Part shown: in pieces, positions 13,128-15,514 of the stretch | How positions within the stretch are numbered: position 1 is the stretch's first letter | How the letters are laid out: the number at the start of each line of letters is the position of its first letter | NCBI GenBank assembly: GCA_017608295.1 | Contig: JAFCGF010000058.1 | Location: forward strand, 1-15,514 | DNA length: 15,514 nt | Source: Candidatus Woesearchaeota archaeon | GTDB lineage: Archaea > Nanoarchaeota > Nanoarchaeia > Woesearchaeales > JAGVZT01 | Direction: 5' to 3' | Position numbers and translations under genes: made by a program | Notes under the pieces: model-generated | Database searches by the model: none | Told to the model about the DNA's origin: nothing | The model's input: the letters and a program-made list of their open reading frames with translations, nothing else

Positions 13128-13171
13128 CCACAATATGTGGTAGACCGATAATTGACCAGCACATCTTGTGG
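13128..13171. promoter_or_regulatory. Paired inverted-repeat element, copy 2 (operator or RNA site)
   Basis: CCACAATATGTGG (13128-13140) and GCACATCTTGTGG (13159-13171) have centres 31 bp apart, exactly as at 9411-9454. The left dyad extends to 7-bp arms (TACCACA and TGTGGTA). TTGACCAG occurs immediately before each dyad region (13117-13124 and 13152-13159). A GATAAT box (13147-13152) lies in the 18-bp spacer and could be a -10, but no -35 has normal spacing. The element precedes the scaffold gene, and the 18-bp spacer shares no sequence with that of copy 1. Confidence 0.6.
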
Positions 13172-13252
13172 TGTGCCGAACGGAATTTCAGGGCGTGAAA
13201 GGATACCCCGGCACAATGCCGAGCACCGGAAGCGCGTAACTGGGAGGCAGCA
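13172..13252 (+). promoter_or_regulatory. Structured leader before the scaffold gene
   Basis: TGTGCCG (13172-13178) pairs with CGGCACA (13209-13215). An alternative small hairpin, CGGC-ACAAT-GCCG (13209-13221), shares the same bases, so the two are mutually exclusive. A 7-codon ORF (13216-13239) sits across the second. This could be a folded leader for the following gene, but short GC-rich dyads also arise by chance. Confidence 0.3.
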
Positions 13253-14008
13253 ATGCCAGAAGCAACAAGTACCGTCAAACCGGACACCCGCGTAGCGGCA
13301 CCGGCTGGCGAAGGAAGCGGTGAGTCGCACGCCGACGAAGGCGTAACCGATCTTACCAGCTTTATGGGCGGCAAGTTCAAAGACAAGACTATGGGCGATG
13401 TCGAAGACTCGTTCAAGGAAGGTCAGAGAGCAAAGGTGAAGGCGGAGCAAAATGCTGCGGACTTGCAGCGCAAACTGGATCAGGTGTCGAGCGAGCAATC
13501 AATCGGCTCTCAGGTCGCAGCGGCGATAGCGGGTATGCAGCCGGGTGCTTCTCCTGAAGAACAGCGCAAGGCGTGGCTAAAGGAATTCGACGGCGACAAC
13601 GGGGGAGACGCCATCATTGATTTTGTGATGGCCAACAGTGACACGCTGAAAGGCGAGGTCAGTGCTGCGCTGAAACAAGAGATTGACGGCTTGAAGGGCG
13701 TCCTTGAGGGCGTCCAGTCCGAACTCGTTACAGCCAGAGAGCAGTCCGATACCACGTACCGCGAGAATAAGGCGGAGATTGACGAGATGGTAGAAACCTA
13801 CGGCATGACAACGGCCAGTGCCACGAAGCTCTACAAGGAGCGATTTGTGGCAAAGGCACCGGAGTCACCCCGCGCACCCGGCGAATCGGGGGCAGGGCCA
13901 AGCCGCAGTTCCGAACAGGTTGAGGCCGATAGTGCTCAGCAGGCGGAGACTGACAAGAAGTTGGCCGATCTCGGCACATTTACGCCAGAAGAAATCGCAA
14001 ACGCTTAA
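13253..14008 (+). CDS. Scaffolding-like protein
   Basis: The 251-aa protein has the look of a head scaffold. It is acidic and rich in Glu, Ala, Lys, Gln and Ser, has no Cys, and has long helical segments likely to coil (EGQRAKVKAEQNAADLQRKL at about residues 57-76, and LKQEIDGLKGVLEGVQSELV at about 141-160). The N- and C-termini are disordered and Pro/Gly/Ser-rich. Scaffold proteins copolymerise with the capsid protein and leave before or during DNA filling. Position after portal and before the capsid genes supports this. GGGAGG precedes the ATG. The paired inverted-repeat element lies in its leader, so it may be controlled separately from the portal genes. No protease motif is seen. Confidence 0.84.
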   Translation: MPEATSTVKPDTRVAAPAGEGSGESHADEGVTDLTSFMGGKFKDKTMGDVEDSFKEGQRAKVKAEQNAADLQRKLDQVSSEQSIGSQVAAAIAGMQPGASPEEQRKAWLKEFDGDNGGDAIIDFVMANSDTLKGEVSAALKQEIDGLKGVLEGVQSELVTAREQSDTTYRENKAEIDEMVETYGMTTASATKLYKERFVAKAPESPRAPGESGAGPSRSSEQVEADSAQQAETDKKLADLGTFTPEEIANA

Positions 14009-14026
14009 TTCAGGAGACGAAAGAAT

Positions 14027-14545
14027 ATGACAGCAAAGAAGACAGCACCAAAGAAAGATGGCGGTTCACAGGTCGAAGATAAGGCGGCCCAAAAGGCTCG
14101 CCCGTTCGCTCATCTGGGGCCGAAGCTCGAAGCCGACATGCTGACCGCGATTCGTGTCAGTAAGCAGAAGCGCGCCGTAGCGCCGGATATTGCCGCAAGG
14201 ATGGGACCAGTTGGCGATGCGCTGGAGAGGCGCGCGAAGATGTGCGTAGACAAGGGGTTAGTGCCGGAAGGCTGGCACACCTGTTGGCTTTTGATTGAGG
14301 AACACGACCTCAATGTCAACAGTGGTTTTGTTCCCGTGATTGACGACAAACAGCAGGTGAAACATGCCGAGCTGGAGTTGTACATGATGGACAACAAGAT
14401 CACCGAAGCCGAGGACGCGGCACAGCTCGCACGATCCGAAGCGAAGATGCGCAAACCGGCGACCCAGGCAGAAGCGAACATGAAAAACATACCGGACAAA
14501 GTGATACCCGCAATTGAAACGCAGGGTAAAGCTGCGGACGGATAA
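14027..14545 (+). CDS. Hypothetical 172-aa head-region protein
   Basis: Family not recognised. The first ~25 residues are Lys/Ala/Pro-rich and probably disordered (MTAKKTAPKKDGGSQVEDKA). The core (about 30-130) mixes helices with strands around WHTCWLLIEEHDLNVNSGFV. The end is a helical Ala/Lys-rich segment. The basic, flexible N-terminus could contact DNA or the scaffold. It has GGAGACG upstream of the ATG and sits between the scaffold and capsid genes, a place often used by decoration, protease or head-fibre genes. I see no serine-protease triad. A minor virion protein is the best guess. Confidence 0.8.
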   Translation: MTAKKTAPKKDGGSQVEDKAAQKARPFAHLGPKLEADMLTAIRVSKQKRAVAPDIAARMGPVGDALERRAKMCVDKGLVPEGWHTCWLLIEEHDLNVNSGFVPVIDDKQQVKHAELELYMMDNKITEAEDAAQLARSEAKMRKPATQAEANMKNIPDKVIPAIETQGKAADG

Positions 14546-14571
14546 GACGGCCAGTTCTACAGGAGGCGACC

Positions 14572-14622
14572 ATGTCGGTTGCCATAGTTCTGGCGCAACA
14601 AGGAGAGAACGATGGCAGCTAA
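14572..14622 (+). CDS. Possible 16-codon leader ORF
   Basis: A perfect AGGAGG lies 5 bases before an ATG at 14572. The ORF encodes MSVAIVLAQQGENDGS and stops at 14620-14622, 8 bases past the ATG of the next gene (14612). Its ribosome site is stronger than most in the window, and it fills an otherwise empty gap. It may couple translation into the following head gene or simply be chance. The frame of the downstream ATG differs. Confidence 0.32.
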   Translation: MSVAIVLAQQGENDGS

Positions 14623-15124
14623 GACACCAGCTAACGCACGTCTCCGCACGGACATGGGCAGTTACATGGAAAGCCCTGTCAGCCTACTCGTTGACGACGA
14701 TGCCACCTTTTACAAGGGTGAGTTTTGCCGACAGGCGAATGACGGACTCGTGTATGAGGCAATAACGGGCGCGAACTCGGGAGTAGGAGACGACGCATTC
14801 GATATCGTCGCCCTCGAAACCGTGGCAGTCGCGCTAACCGTCAACACCACAACCAAGAAGTTTGCGCGAATTCACCGCAACTGCGTCTTCGAGATGAACG
14901 AAGTCAGTGACGTGATTGAGCGCACGGACATTGGGCAGTGGTTTGACATGACCGTGGACTCCAACCTTGACAGTGTCAACTCGGCCTCTGGCTCGCACGC
15001 AGTATTCGAGTGCATTGATCTCGGGTGGCTCAGGGAGCCGTTGATGAACAAGTCCACCGATACACTCGCAAACCTGTACGTGAAAGTACTCGGTCGCACA
15101 CTTGATGCGGCGCGCACTAACTAA
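14612..15124 (+). CDS. Probable capsid decoration or head protein
   Basis: The 170-aa protein has GGAGAG before its ATG. After a short basic start, it is beta-rich: SPVSLLVDDDATFYKGEFCR (about 20-39), DGLVYEAITG, DAFDIVALETVAVALTVNTT (about 60-79), then FARIHRNCVFEMNEVSD. The pattern of a short barrel-like domain exposed to solvent recalls small capsid-decorating proteins encoded just before the major capsid gene. I cannot name a family. The 11 bases AAGGAGAGAAC before its start, one base ahead of the ATG, are the same as those of the next gene, suggesting similar high translation. A minor structural role other than decoration is possible. Confidence 0.8.
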   Translation: MAAKTPANARLRTDMGSYMESPVSLLVDDDATFYKGEFCRQANDGLVYEAITGANSGVGDDAFDIVALETVAVALTVNTTTKKFARIHRNCVFEMNEVSDVIERTDIGQWFDMTVDSNLDSVNSASGSHAVFECIDLGWLREPLMNKSTDTLANLYVKVLGRTLDAARTN

Positions 15125-15138
15125 GAAAGGAGAGAACA

Positions 15139-15514
15139 ATGGCTGCAACAGCATTACATATAGCCCGATTGGGTTATCTGGACAGAGAGACCTATCCCGA
15201 CTTCCACGACAAGCAGGTTGTGCTCTTCACGAAGCAAGAGGCAAAGGAGCCGGTACTGGGTGGTCAGTTCTTCACCGAACTCTCCACGCCGACGATGGCT
15301 TTCAAGATCACGGGCACAGGTTCCGTGCTTGGAATGCCGCAGGTCAGTCCCGACGCAATGCCGATGCCCAGAGACCAGCCCGGTACTGGGTACAGCAAGT
15401 CGGGTGAGTGCGTAACGCTCAGGAATAGCGTGGTTATCACGCGAACCCTGATGAAAGAGGATCTGAGTGGCGGCAAAGCGTCCGCAGCTCTCAAGAGCCT
15501 CCCCGTGACGCACA
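15139..15514 (+). CDS. Probable major capsid protein, N-terminal part
   Basis: The ATG at 15139 follows AAGGAGAGAAC. The frame stays open for 125 codons to the window edge, so the gene is cut off. It begins MAATALHIARLGYLDRETYP. A middle segment rich in Gly, Pro and Met (GMPQVSPDAMPMPRDQPGTG) could be an extended E-loop, followed by strands (CVTLRNSVVITRTLMKEDL). Gene order (portal, scaffold, decoration, capsid) and the strong ribosome site favour the major capsid protein with HK97-type fold. Sequence alone does not prove it, since much of the protein is missing. It would be the likely client of the GroES encoded upstream. Confidence 0.7.
   Translation, partial: MAATALHIARLGYLDRETYPDFHDKQVVLFTKQEAKEPVLGGQFFTELSTPTMAFKITGTGSVLGMPQVSPDAMPMPRDQPGTGYSKSGECVTLRNSVVITRTLMKEDLSGGKASAALKSLPVTH

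Overview
The window is part of a tailed bacteriophage genome (Caudoviricetes) or a prophage of one. A large terminase, portal, scaffold-like protein, capsid-region proteins and a phage-type GroES follow each other on the + strand. The composition is moderately GC-rich, and nearly every gene has a strong purine-rich Shine-Dalgarno (GGAGG-type) site, so the host is a bacterium. Nothing in the sequence names the host. I see no tRNA, rRNA, CRISPR array, integrase or insertion sequence.

Layout. (1) 1-778 has no convincing gene and holds a small hairpin and a direct repeat. (2) 814-1425 is a probable small terminase or DNA-binding gene behind a near-consensus promoter whose predicted start point falls on the ATG, so the mRNA may be leaderless. 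(3) 1426-1868 is a gap with a pyrimidine tract. (4) 1869-6146 is a dense run of fourteen small + strand genes, often joined by ATGA or GTGA overlaps. Most are unrecognisable. They include three small membrane proteins, a ribbon-helix-helix candidate and a SAM-dependent methyltransferase. Several gene junctions are near-copies of one another. (5) 6147-6551 is the only convincing minus-strand gene. It meets its left neighbour stop to stop and is divergent from an Rnl2-type RNA ligase (6612-7472). (6) 7488-15514 is the packaging and head module: large terminase, two short ORFs, GroES co-chaperonin, portal, two small unknowns, scaffold-like protein, an unknown 172-aa protein, a probable decoration protein, and the start of a probable major capsid protein that runs off the window.

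How it fits together. Terminase and portal form the DNA-packaging motor. The scaffold guides assembly of the capsid protein. The phage GroES probably replaces or retunes the host co-chaperonin for folding the capsid protein, as T4 gp31 does. The RNA ligase and methyltransferase look like accessory functions for RNA repair or modification and for methylation of an unknown substrate.

The most unusual signal is a two-part inverted-repeat element present twice, in the two clear non-coding gaps of the head module (9411-9454 and 13128-13171). Each has two CCACA-NNN-TGTGG-like sites exactly 31 bp centre to centre, with unrelated 18-bp spacers. This looks like a repeated operator or RNA-processing element controlling late genes. 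Other points of interest are a possible frameshifted N-terminal extension on GroES and a repeated (F/W)DW(D/E)M motif in two small proteins.
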